Source of the DNA: Pilatotrama ljubarskyi
Lineage: Eukaryota > Basidiomycota > Agaricomycetes > Polyporales > Polyporaceae
Reading direction: 5' to 3'
Assembly (NCBI GenBank): GCA_022385805.1
Contig: MU277688.1
Coordinates: 278,762-342,761 of the forward strand
Length of the DNA: 64,000 bases
The notes below the pieces were generated by a model. That model saw only the letters and a list, made by a program, of their open reading frames with translations. It was not told the origin of the DNA and made no database searches. Positions 31,882 through 42,437 of this stretch are shown here, in pieces. Numbering within the stretch: position 1 is the first letter of the stretch; every line of letters begins with the position of its first letter. A program made the position numbers and the translations under genes.

Positions 31882-34800
31882 ATGCATAGGGGCATTAAGA
31901 AAGCTTTCCCGCGTATTTTTACAAGAGCAAGACGATATGCGTCTCTGAGTTCTTCTGCAGATCCCCTCGCGTATGACGGTAGGAAATAATCCACGAAGCC
32001 CCGCTGTTTCTTACTGATGCCGTTTCCGTAGTTTGCGTCATTGGCGGAGGACACGCAGGCTGTGAGGCAGCAGCGGGTGCGGCCAGGACTGGCGCCCGCA
32101 CTCTGCTCTTGACGCAGAACCTAAACACTATCGGCGAGCTGTCATGCAACCCCTCTATGGGAGGCGTCGGCAAAGGCACTCTCATGCGCGAGGTCGACGC
32201 TCTTGACGGGCTTTGCTCCAAAGTGACAGGTGAGCCCCGCCGATGGGTGCGCCCCGAGACCCAGCCCAGCTGGCTCCGATACGGGATGGGGTCTGGAAAT
32301 GCAGCCTGCGAGGTAACCCTCTGTCTGATGCCGTTCCATAGATGCCGCAGGTATCCAGTTCCAGATGCTGAACCGCTCAAAGGGCGCAGCCGTGTGGGTC
32401 AGTGCTAGTTTAGCCCGTGTCCACCAGAGAGAATAGCATTACTCACCTATCATGCAGAGCCCCAGAGCCCAGGTCGACAGAAAACTGTACAAGAGGCACA
32501 TGCAGGACGCATTGCACCGTTACCCCAATCTCCACATACGAGCCGGCAGCGTCTTCGATCTGGTCCTCAGTACTCCTGCTCAGTCGGTCCTCTCGCCCGC
32601 GTCCGAGGTCAGAGGTGTCAAGCTCGGTACACCGAACACCCCATCGATCCCATAGCGCGAACGCTAACCTGCTCTTCGTCAGACTCGGGCGAGGTCATCA
32701 CGTGTTCGCAAATCGTCATTTGTACCGGAACGTTCCTCTCGGGCGAGATACACATAGGTTTGTCTGCTTTTTGTGCAGTAGGGCCATTTGTCACTCAGGC
32801 GGCGATAGGAATGAAACGGTTTCCTGCCGGCCGTATGAACGAAGCGCCTTCCGTGGGACTGTCTGCTTCTCTCAACGCCGCAGGCTTCCGCCTGGGCCGC
32901 CTGCAGACCGGCACTCCTGCCCGTCTCGCCAAAGACAGCGTCGACTTCTCCAAGCTCGCCGTTCAGGAGGGTGACCGCACACCCGCACCCTTCAGCTTTA
33001 TGAACGACAAAGTGGCGAATGCTGTACGTTTCGCTCGCCTCGTCTTGCGGCGCTTGCTAATATTGTGCGACTGTAGGATAATCAGGTGTATTGTTATCAG
33101 ACGAGCACGACTCCCGCCACCCATGACATCATTAGAGAGAACATCCATCGTTGTGTCCACATACAGGAGACGAAGAAGGGTGTGTTCTTGGATCGTTCAA
33201 AGGAGGTGGCGAGCCCGGCGTTCTGATCTTGATCTCAGGACCCCGATACTGTCCGTCTCTGGAGGCGAAAGTGATGCGCTTCCCGCAGAAGTCCTCACAT
33301 GTGGTCTGGTTGGAACCTGAAGGCTACGACTCTGGTATGCTTTGGTTCTGCTTTGAGAATACGGCATGCTCAGACGCTCGTCCCTCTAGACCTCATATAC
33401 CCGAATGGGTTGTCGTGCAGCCTCCCAGAAGATGTGCAAGAGCTGATGTATCGCTCTGTGCCTGGGCTAGAGAATGTCAAGCTCGTTCGACCCGCATACG
33501 GTGTCGAATATGATCACATCGACCCAAGGGAGCTCAAACGTGAGTGCATGATAGCTCTCCCACTACTGGTTCAGATCTGAGCACTTGTCGTACAGCGACG
33601 CTCGAAACTAAGCGAATACAGGTACATCTACCCGGCCTCGCTCTCGTCATGCGTTGCTCACACTGATGTAGGGTCTCTTCCTCGCAGGACAGATCAATGG
33701 TGAGTCCGCGAGTGGCCGTAACTGGACTTCTCGTATTGAGAACATCTTAGGTACAACCGGTTACGAGGAAGCGGCCGGCCAAGGTGTTATCGCGGGGATC
33801 AACGCTGGTCTCTCAGCATTGCAACGACCGCCCCTCATCATCTCGCGAGCGGAGGGCTTCATCGGAGTGATGATCGACGACCTCATCGTCAAAGGTGCCG
33901 AAGAGCCTTGTGAGTTCGAACAGTGTTTGGCACCGCACGGGCGTTGATGACTCACTCTGCGCTGTCAGATCGCATGTTCACCTCGCGGTCTGAATATCGT
34001 ATGACGCTGAGAAGCGACAACGCGGACGTGAGATTGACTGAGAAGGGTATGTGAGCCGCGCGATGTCATTAATTGCCGCCGCTCACAGCCCTGTAGGAAG
34101 GGCTGTTGGAGCCGTTGGCGACGCTCGATGGAGTCGTTTCCAGACGACGAAAGCGGAACTCAAGCGTGTCACGGAATTGCTGCAGACCTGTGTGCTCAGT
34201 CCTCAGGTTTGTGTAGACGGATTGGCGGGCAGGCGAATCACTCATATCCGCTGTTCAGGAGTGGCAAAGGCGTGGCTTCGACAGGAAGAACGATGGCGCT
34301 ATGAAAAGGTATGTTGAGCTTGCCTAGCGAGTTCAAGAGGAGAGACTGATTGATTGGCCACGGTGTCTCATCATAGCGCGTACGAACTGCTGCGTCATCG
34401 GAACGTACCAATCCAAGCACTCACAACCATTCTACCTGAGCTCAATGATGTCCATCCACACGTCCTCACGCGAGTGGAGACTGATGGTGAGTGTCCTCGC
34501 TCTCATCGCATTCCTTTGTCCCTCGGTGCTCATGCACTTCGCCTCCAGCCGTATACAGCTCTCACCTGCGACGCCAAGAAGCGGACCTCCGGGTCTTCAT
34601 GGAGGACGAGTCGCTCGCGCTCGACCCGCATCTCGACTACAACACAATCGAAGGGTTGAGCTCAGAGGTGAGGGAGCGTCTAGCGAGAGTGCGTCCGACA
34701 AGTATCGTGAGTTTTCTATCACTCCGGCACTGTTCTGCAAAAATCAACCTAACCGATGTGTGTCCAGGGTGCAGCGAAACGGATGGAGGGGATGACGCCG

Positions 34801-34917
34801 TCGTCTATGATCTACCTCCTCAGGCATGCGCGGCGGACCAACGCTCTCCGGGCCGAGCGGGTCCTTGCGCACGATGTCGACGACTCGGTGCCGACCAACG
34901 GTGGTCGTGCTTACTGA
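31882..34917 (+). CDS. MTO1: mitochondrial tRNA wobble-uridine modification enzyme (MTO1/MnmG)
   Basis: FAD protein that, with Mss1/GTPBP3, installs the 5-carboxymethylaminomethyl-type group at U34 of mitochondrial tRNAs. Eighteen exons: 31882-31978, 32032-32229, 32342-32397, 32458-32626, 32683-32757, 32809-33023, 33077-33179, 33239-33334, 33390-33539, 33596-33621, 33672-33699, 33751-33909, 33969-34046, 34097-34206, 34259-34308, 34377-34486, 34549-34706, 34768-34917. All keep frame, giving 675 residues, the normal length. The N-terminus ([20 protein letters not shown]) is a basic mitochondrial presequence. FAD motif [12 protein letters not shown]; also [73 protein letters not shown] and C-terminal [11 protein letters not shown]. 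Exons 10 and 11 are only 26 and 28 bp. Confidence 0.95.
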
Positions 34918-35486
34918 AGCAATCGTCTTATTTGGGAGGTCTGGCTCTGACTCATGGATGGTACCATCATCTACGCACAGCATACATCAAGACACTGGTT
35001 GGCATGCGAGCTACTCAGCCGGAACAACAAGCCATCGAGCCGAGCACGCGCACACTGCTTGCGTGAAATGTGGAGGTGTGCTGGAGCTTTCCTAGCAATG
35101 CCAGCGGAATGAGCTCAGGTACTACGTAATCTGTGGTTTCCCAGTTCACATACGCGATGCACGACCGTGTCATCAACAGCTTATTGTCGTACTTCATCTG
35201 CATCCAGGATGGTTGCCAGCTACGGAGGCTGACATGGCCGCTTGTCCGAGTTCGCGGTACGAATGACAAGAAATATGCATTCCTGGCCGATACCTGAGCC
35301 CGTGGGATACAGTTTGAATCCTGATCCGACGTACCGAGGTATGAATTGGAACCCATGGACGAGTTCGTCTATCGTAACGTACACTGGCAGTGAGAAGCGC
35401 TAGAGGTACAAGCTGCACAACGAGAGCATACAGATCAGCAACAAAAACGATACAATACGGGGCACGGCATAGCGAGAAAGTACCCT
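34918..35486. other. gene-free stretch
   Basis: Convergent 3' ends of MTO1 and the next F-box gene. No gene or structure recognised. Confidence 0.4.
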
Positions 35487-37259
35487 TTAGAACCAGTTGA
35501 ACTCCGCAAAATCATACACCTCCACCATCGGACTCAGCGCGGCAGCATGCTGCTTGTCCAGCTCTTTCCACGTACCCGCCTGACGCTGAACGTGTATGGT
35601 GAGGGATGCCAGGCGAGGCGCTCCCCGACGTGCGCGATCGGTCAGACAGTCCACGAGGGTGTCCATGAACGAGCCGTCTCCCCAGGCCAGTCCCGCGACG
35701 CTGATATGCTTCAGGTTCGGACAGCGCAGCGCACGCTCCTCGTGCGCTTCCTCGTCCTGAGGGTCAAGGATCGAATCCGAGGGTGTCGTCGATGGGGGAG
35801 AAGCGCGGAGCGCCTCGAAGAAGACCGTCGGCGTGCACTTCTCACTGTCCATCCCGGCGAGCAAAGCGCGGAGCGATTCTAGTTTGGGGAACCCGTCCAA
35901 CGCGGTGCCCACGACATCCGCTCCGACTTTGTCGAAGTCGACTGCGAGCGTGATGTCCGTGACGGGGGCGTTGCAAAAGAGTTTCCTCGCCTGCAGCAGG
36001 CACTCGCGCCGGGACAACGCGCGCGACCGCATTGACGGGAAGAACTTGAAGTCGACGGTGAGCCCAGCGGTGGTAGTGCACAGGATGTTGTGGATGGGTT
36101 CCGTGATCATCAACTGCAGCCACTTCGTAGTGCGCAGGAAGTGCATGTGCTCCAGGTTTTGCGGGAGGTAGATCGCGAAGGTGTCAGGCCGGGGATCGTT
36201 CGTCAAGTCGAAGTCGGCGAACCCGAACTGCCCCTCGAGGGAAATATAGCCTTGGGTAGGAAGCTGTACGGCAGACATGAAGTACGACATCCACGCAGCG
36301 GATCCGCTGAGGCAGATCCTGCGAAGGCGGGGAACGACGAATATCGGTCGCGAGTGGGGAGACACGTTCGGCCCGGGGCACGTCGGGGAGAATTTCGTAC
36401 ATGCGAAGGTCTCCAGGTCGCGGCCGTGCTCCAGTATCTTCAGAAACTCATCTGCTCCGATCTCGGGTGTCGACAGAGTACATTCGCTAAGATCCACAGA
36501 CCGCAGCCGCGATAGGAGAGCGGGCGTCCACGAGAGAGTCGCGCGGTGGAGGTGAAGACGGGTCAGCTGAGGGAAATGCGCGGGCTCGAAGCGGTATCGC
36601 TTCAGCTCGGAGTACGGGTTGTAGCGGTCGAAGTGTAGTTCGCATTCGCGCAAGGCAGTGAGGGGGACGCCGAGCAAGGGGTGAAGAGCTTCACCCTGGA
36701 GGGGAGCGAGGTTCCGGATGGTCAAACACTCGATCCGAGAGGCGTGAGGTTCTATATCGGATAGGATTGATATGAGCGTAGAGGGCTCTCTGAACGTGAG
36801 TCGGAGACGCGCTGCTTTCGAGCGCGCGAGCACTCGAGGGAGCCATCGGGCTGACTTGCCGATGACCAGCGTTGACCAGAAACACGAGTTGCCCTCGATT
36901 ACGGTGCGCCAATGCTTGCATACCGCTATTGTAGCGATCGCCGCCTTCCCTCGTGGTCCTGGGCGTTCGAGGAGTTCAGAGGGTAAGTGTATGAGAATAC
37001 CGACTAGGAGTTCGATAGGGAGTCGGTTAATAGGGCGCTGTGAGTTGAATTCGGTTCGAGACGCGAGCACATCCGAGCCTACGTCGTCCGAAGACGGCGC
37101 TGAACTATCGGCAGGTCGCGATTGCGATGGAGTGCCATGAGCATCTTGCAGACGAGCCTCGCGCAGGAGGGGCAACGCGATAGCAGGATCCAGTAGGATC
37201 TCAGACCTCAGCTCCCGGATCTCACGAAGGATTTCATCGACTCCGTCCTGAGGGTGCAT
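35487..37259 (-). CDS. F-box/LRR protein (590 aa), left member of an adjacent pair
   Basis: Single exon from ATG at 37259. The N-terminal helix (DGVDEILREIRELRSEIL) may be a coiled coil. The F-box region is NRLPIELLVGILIHLP...VCKHWRTVIEGNSCFWSTLVI. Leucine-rich stretches follow to the end (FPQLTRLHLHRATLSW, CPNLKHISVAGLAW). It shares length, order and many motifs with the neighbour at 37725 (NRLPVELLVS, VCRHWHEVIRDHACFW, GKLMEALSECL-like end), so the two are tandem paralogues. SCF substrate adaptor by family; target unknown. Confidence 0.85.
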   Translation of the reverse strand: MHPQDGVDEILREIRELRSEILLDPAIALPLLREARLQDAHGTPSQSRPADSSAPSSDDVGSDVLASRTEFNSQRPINRLPIELLVGILIHLPSELLERPGPRGKAAIATIAVCKHWRTVIEGNSCFWSTLVIGKSARWLPRVLARSKAARLRLTFREPSTLISILSDIEPHASRIECLTIRNLAPLQGEALHPLLGVPLTALRECELHFDRYNPYSELKRYRFEPAHFPQLTRLHLHRATLSWTPALLSRLRSVDLSECTLSTPEIGADEFLKILEHGRDLETFACTKFSPTCPGPNVSPHSRPIFVVPRLRRICLSGSAAWMSYFMSAVQLPTQGYISLEGQFGFADFDLTNDPRPDTFAIYLPQNLEHMHFLRTTKWLQLMITEPIHNILCTTTAGLTVDFKFFPSMRSRALSRRECLLQARKLFCNAPVTDITLAVDFDKVGADVVGTALDGFPKLESLRALLAGMDSEKCTPTVFFEALRASPPSTTPSDSILDPQDEEAHEERALRCPNLKHISVAGLAWGDGSFMDTLVDCLTDRARRGAPRLASLTIHVQRQAGTWKELDKQHAAALSPMVEVYDFAEFNWF

Positions 37260-37724
37260 CCAGCGTCAATAACGTGATGCACAACGGTCTTTCAAATGGT
37301 TCCATTTGAATGTCAGACCTACCATGATATAGGAGGCTGCCTAGCTCCTACAGCGCCGCGATGCTGATGGTGGTACTCAGAGAACCACTGAGGGCCACGG
37401 CCGCGACGAGATGTGCGCTAATCATCGATAGGATCATCATCAATGAGAGAAAGAAGCAGACCACAATCCGTTTCTGGCCGTCGCAGGTACCGGCCACTAC
37501 ATGGGACTGCAAGCTGTTGTAACTTCGCATCTACTTGAAGGCCTCGTCCCCTTACAAAACCGCTTCAACTACGAACTGGTCCTTCACCTCCCCGCAAGGG
37601 CGGCTCCAGAGAACGTATGACTGGTAGCGTTCCGTGAATACACAGCACCGGATGGTACACAAGTGACAAATCGTCGGCTCTTCGAGTTTTCGAGCAGCTC
37701 CCAACAAATAGCATTTTCCAATAA

Positions 37725-39509
37725 TCAAGAGACTTTCAGGACCTCCGAAGTGAACGAGCATAGCCATGGGTTAGAAACGAATGGGTGTAACTGTTCAGCG
37801 TAGTACGAGTCCCCCCTCCACTCTTCACCTGAGTCCACTCTTATCACACCGATACGGATACTATGGGGTGCGGCTGCTCCCCGCTGCGCACGCATGCGGA
37901 GGCATTCCGAGAGCGCCTCCATAACTTTCCCGTGGTTCCACCTCAAGTCACGGAGCGACATATATTGAAGTTGTCGGCATCGCACTTGCGCCACGACCTC
38001 CGGCGAGCGACGACCGACTTGCTCGCATGAAACGCCGGAATGCTCGAGATCTGACGTAGGAGATGTCGAAGACGTTGCAAGTGACCGGAGTAGAGATGTC
38101 GGGTCAAGTGAGCCTTGCACGCCAGGGCCCTGGATGTCAAGGGTTTGCAGCTTGGGAAACGCGTCCAGGAGCATGTCGAGAGTGAGGTCGTCAACCAAAT
38201 TCAAGTCCAGTCGAAGAGATAAGTATGTGATCGGCAACGCCCCTAGCCGCGCGAGCATGTGCCTGATCGCACTGTAGATGCGCTGAGTCTGGATGGGACT
38301 CTCAGCTGGAAAGCGCTTCCAGCCCAGGAGAACCGAGATGCGAAGCTGAGGATTGCTGCAAGACAAGTGGTAGGAGCCAGCATCCACGTCTAGCGATACG
38401 TGATCCATGGCTTGCAGGATTCTCCACCCCTCCGGACGAGCAGGCATGAATACTTCATACATGGCCGGAGTAGGATTCACATTCGCGATGTGTCCTTCTG
38501 CGAGGCCAGTGCTCTCCGTCAGGTGCACATTCCCTTGAGACGGAAGTTGTACTGAGGTAGTGAACTGGCTGAGCTGTGCGGAGGAGCCGTCGATCGTGAG
38601 TTCTCGTAGGTGGGGTAAGAAAATGGCGGGTCTCGAGGAGGTAGAGAGGCCGGAGAGAATCGTCTCCAGGACTCCTTTCAGCTCCAACGTCCTGAGATGC
38701 TCCCCGTGCTGGAGTACCTCGAAAAATTGATCCATGCTGCTGTGGCTTGCACGGAGACGACACTGGTGTAGGACCAATGTTGTCAACTTCGATAAGAGGG
38801 AAGTAGTCCATGGGACATCAAGGGCATGGGCAAGCTCGAGGTAAGACAGATTCGGGTATTGGAGTGGATTGAGGATGAGGCATTCAGTAGGCGCAGGCGA
38901 CAGCCGAGAGTTGATGACGACGAGCCTGGTGAGGGCAGGTAAAGCATGATCTAGTAGACCAGATAGACTCGCGACCTTAAATACGAGCCCTTCGGCATTC
39001 GAGTCCCAGCGCTGTATTGCCTGGAACGACTTGATGCGATGTTTGAGTGGTAGAAGGCACGGTAAGACGGCAAGGAATGTTGGGGTGTCAAGGAAGGTGA
39101 GGTATAGATAACTGTCGCGAGAGCGATCGAGGATCAGTTGAAGCCAATCTGTACGCTTGCGGACGACCGCCGACTGCCAGAAACACGCATGATCCCGGAT
39201 GACCTCGTGCCAATGCCGACAGACTCCCATAACACGGCCCCAGTCGGTGATATTCGTAGGTTTCTTCCACCGATACTCATAGCGATCTGTGCTCCGAGTC
39301 GGGAGTAGGATGAAGATGCTGACGAGCAGTTCCACGGGGAGGCGGTTGATTGGTAGGCTGGCGTTCCATCGCGCTCTGCGCTCGAGCGCGGCCACGGTGT
39401 CGCAGCAAGCGTCAGTGATGCTCAATCCGCGAACTTCAAGCTCATCGTCCGCCCAGAGAAAGCCGTCCACTAGACCCGCAGTATCCCGCTCGCCTTCGGC
39501 CCAGCCCAA
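37725..39509 (-). CDS. F-box/LRR protein, right member of an adjacent pair, start unresolved
   Basis: Open frame of about 594 codons ending at 37725. The F-box is SLPINRLPVELLVSIFILLP...GVCRHWHEVIRDHACFW, followed by leucine-rich repeats (NLSYLELAHALDVPW, FPKLQTLDIQGPGVQ). No ATG lies upstream of the F-box in this frame. The frame stays open as low-complexity sequence to about 39690 without an ATG, so the first exon lies further upstream or the 5' end is damaged. Paralogue of 35487-37259; about 470 bp separate them. Confidence 0.7.
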   Translation of the reverse strand: MGWAEGERDTAGLVDGFLWADDELEVRGLSITDACCDTVAALERRARWNASLPINRLPVELLVSIFILLPTRSTDRYEYRWKKPTNITDWGRVMGVCRHWHEVIRDHACFWQSAVVRKRTDWLQLILDRSRDSYLYLTFLDTPTFLAVLPCLLPLKHRIKSFQAIQRWDSNAEGLVFKVASLSGLLDHALPALTRLVVINSRLSPAPTECLILNPLQYPNLSYLELAHALDVPWTTSLLSKLTTLVLHQCRLRASHSSMDQFFEVLQHGEHLRTLELKGVLETILSGLSTSSRPAIFLPHLRELTIDGSSAQLSQFTTSVQLPSQGNVHLTESTGLAEGHIANVNPTPAMYEVFMPARPEGWRILQAMDHVSLDVDAGSYHLSCSNPQLRISVLLGWKRFPAESPIQTQRIYSAIRHMLARLGALPITYLSLRLDLNLVDDLTLDMLLDAFPKLQTLDIQGPGVQGSLDPTSLLRSLATSSTSPTSDLEHSGVSCEQVGRRSPEVVAQVRCRQLQYMSLRDLRWNHGKVMEALSECLRMRAQRGAAAPHSIRIGVIRVDSGEEWRGDSYYAEQLHPFVSNPWLCSFTSEVLKVS

Positions 39510-39689
39510 AATCGCGTCGCAGTCCCGTGGGCCAGCGGTACCTGAGTGGCTTGCCCGAGCAGCATCAGGCCCGCGTTCCGCCTGACTAGGTTCAACCTGC
39601 GAGCCGGTACTATCGTCCGAGACGTTTCCTCCGGGAGAACGTGCTTGGGGGGAGCGAGGCCATAACCTGATGGGATTGTAAGATGACTA

Positions 39690-42437
39690 CGATGTGGTCC
39701 ATCGACTGGGTCGTTCCAAGTACCTCTTCTTTCGAATAAATCTGACCACTTTGGTGAACATGGCGAAGAGGGACGCGAGCCTACGTGGACACGAGCATGC
39801 GAGGTTGAGCGCGGGGTCGTCTCATTAGTGGCCAGAGCGGACTATAGACGCCGATCAGATCTACCGCGATCGGATGGCGTCCCGCACGCGGACCGGGCAT
39901 CCGACGCTCCGGCCTTGAGACATTTGTGCGGAAACTCAACTCGATTCATGCTCGTCTTCTCCTCTCTCAGTCAACTAGATGAGAGGCAGTGGTCCATGAT
40001 CATTTCATCGCGGTCAACCGAGCTTCTTCATTTGGAGCCGGAACAATTGGCCTCAGAAGCCTGCGGAAGACGTACGAAGAGGAATACAGTACGCCAATTG
40101 TTCCGACGCTCGAATGTCTTACACTAAAGCTCGAGAGAAACGGAGAACCAGCCAGCCCATGGATCAAAGAGGGCGCCATTGGGCGAGGGAGGATGCTGCC
40201 GCCTGCCAGTGCTGGCCCGACCCGGAGCACAATCATCACCAACGAGCTCTACGGCCGTACCAACTGTGATCTTGGATTGCGGGGATGTGATTGGCAGCTT
40301 TTGCTACCGCGAGGCACAGTTTTACCAGCTGGAGATGCTCAGTATGCATTTGCATCAGGACGAGGCGGAAGACTACGACGAGGGCTACGAGCTATACTTT
40401 GAGCAGCTGGTGGCGTTGGTACCGAACGTGCCTTCCCGAACTTGGAGCCGTGAGGTGAGTGTATATGGAATCCAACGCATCTGATATCCCTCATGATGCA
40501 TTTTGTGTTTGTTGCCAAGAATGCTTGTGACTGTATCTCCCAGAGATTCTGTACGTTTTTGCTGGTTCCGGATAGTCTGTACCGTCATAATGTCATGTTG
40601 TTGCGCACGTTGTCTGACAAGACGCGCGACCCAGCGGCATCATCGGACCAGGGACTACGACTCCTCTGTACTCATGCTTGCCTTGCGGCAGGGAATCTAG
40701 CTACCGCAGTGTACCCGAGAGAGCTGATTGCTGGACGCGAGACGCGGACGCACTCGTCTGGTCCGCAGATTAGAACTACATTGTGCCTTGGCTTCCGTAC
40801 CCCTCAACGTGTGCGCGTGTGGGGGCAGTGAACGAGCGCATCTCGCACGAGCTCGCTGTGACTCCCGTTCGTCCCAGGGTACATATCAACATGGTGGCTG
40901 GCTAAGAACTTGAAGTATCTGAGATCGTTCCAACTCGTGCTCGCTGCTCGAGGATTGCTCGATATGGCAGGTCACCTGCCGCATTGGGTCGACATATGAA
41001 TGCCTCCAACGTCATAACGCGAACCTGACGTGCGGGTAATAGGGGCTCGGGCGGTATATAACGTGGACTGTGCGCTTAGCAGTGTCTCGAAAACCCCTCC
41101 TTCACCCTCTCATGATGTCTCTCAGCGACTCGTGGCAGGCTGCTCGCTAGCCACCTTCGAGCTCCGCAAAGTCACTCCCCAGCGAGAAATGTATGATATA
41201 CATTCACGATCCAGTCTCGCTCAGTGAGAGAATGGGATCACGTGCAGTCACATTCTCGCGAGTCGGGATGGACGGCGAGCGCAGACACTCCAGGCATCGA
41301 GGTGTCCTCGGATGTGAGCGCCGATCGTGCATTCGTCGGTGCGTCACTGTTTCATTTCGCAGTTGAGCCGCACACGTGTTGAATACCCTCTACCCATGGC
41401 AGCGAAAGTGCTTCCATGCGCAGTGTCTGAGTTCGCCCGTGTATATATGCCCATGAAGACAGGCCGCGCCGCTCGTACTCGCTAGCTAGACGTGTCTTCG
41501 CGCTACGTCCCTCAGGTCGTGCGCAGTCGCTGCTATGAATCGTTCCACTCAGCAAAACTTGGATTCGGAGATGCATGGACACTCACATCGACTCTCAGGT
41601 GCGCCGATGCAGTGTGGATAGCGACTGCAGAACACATTCAGCTGTCGAGCTGGCTACGCTGGGCCGAATGGACCGAGAGCTCATTCTCGGGCCATCCGTC
41701 CCAGTGGAGTGCGTGTGCCCGAGGTTCGTCGAATGCATCTCTCCAGCGAATGCGCATCTAGTTGCAAGCATTTGTTATGCTGCTGAGATGGCCATCGCTG
41801 CACCGAGGAACTGCATGGGCTGGACTGTTGGACGCGGCAGTCATCGACATGGCAACCAAGCAGAAAGGAAATCGCAGAACAAAGCGCCCCATAATTCGCC
41901 TTGATCATTAACCACCATCTCGACCTGCCTTTGCTGGTCGGACTCGTCACTCCTTGAGAAGCAGCTGGTAGCGGTGCATCCGCTCCTTGACACGCTCGTT
42001 GAACCTTGAACACACGAACCTCGAAGTGGGCCCCCAAACGCCGGAGCGGAGGCAAACCGCACTCGCAGGACAAGGACAGAAGAGACGCGGAGGCAAATCC
42101 CGGGCAGGGCCGCCGGCTAGAAGGGCTTCCTGATTTGGTAAGTTGTTGATGTTGAATACTTAGACGCGGTGGGCGACAGCAGAGTTTCTCTCGCGCGTCC
42201 CCCTGCTCGCCCAACACGAGGCTGCCCGTCGTCACTACACGAGGCCCTCGCGTTCACGGCCCTGCACTCAGCAGCAGTAGCACCAAGGAGCCCGTGCTCA
42301 GCTCGACGTGCTGTTCCCGCAACGCTGCCCTCCCCTGCGCGAGACCACATCTAATCTCTCCAACGTCCAACGGACATTCCCCCTCGTCTGGCTACTTTAC
42401 TGACCTTGCATGGTTCCTCTCAACATAATCTACGGCT
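39690..42437. other. long stretch with one weak plus-strand coding remnant
   Basis: Between about 40180 and 40830 plus-strand frames read like pieces of a protein (LEMLSMHLHQDEAEDYDEGY before a GTGAGT donor at 40452; NVMLLRTLSDKTRDPAA and LLCTHACLAAGNLATAVYPR later), but no continuous model or family emerged. It may be a decayed gene. The rest, 40850-42437, shows nothing I can support apart from the 5' flank of the next gene. Confidence 0.3.
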
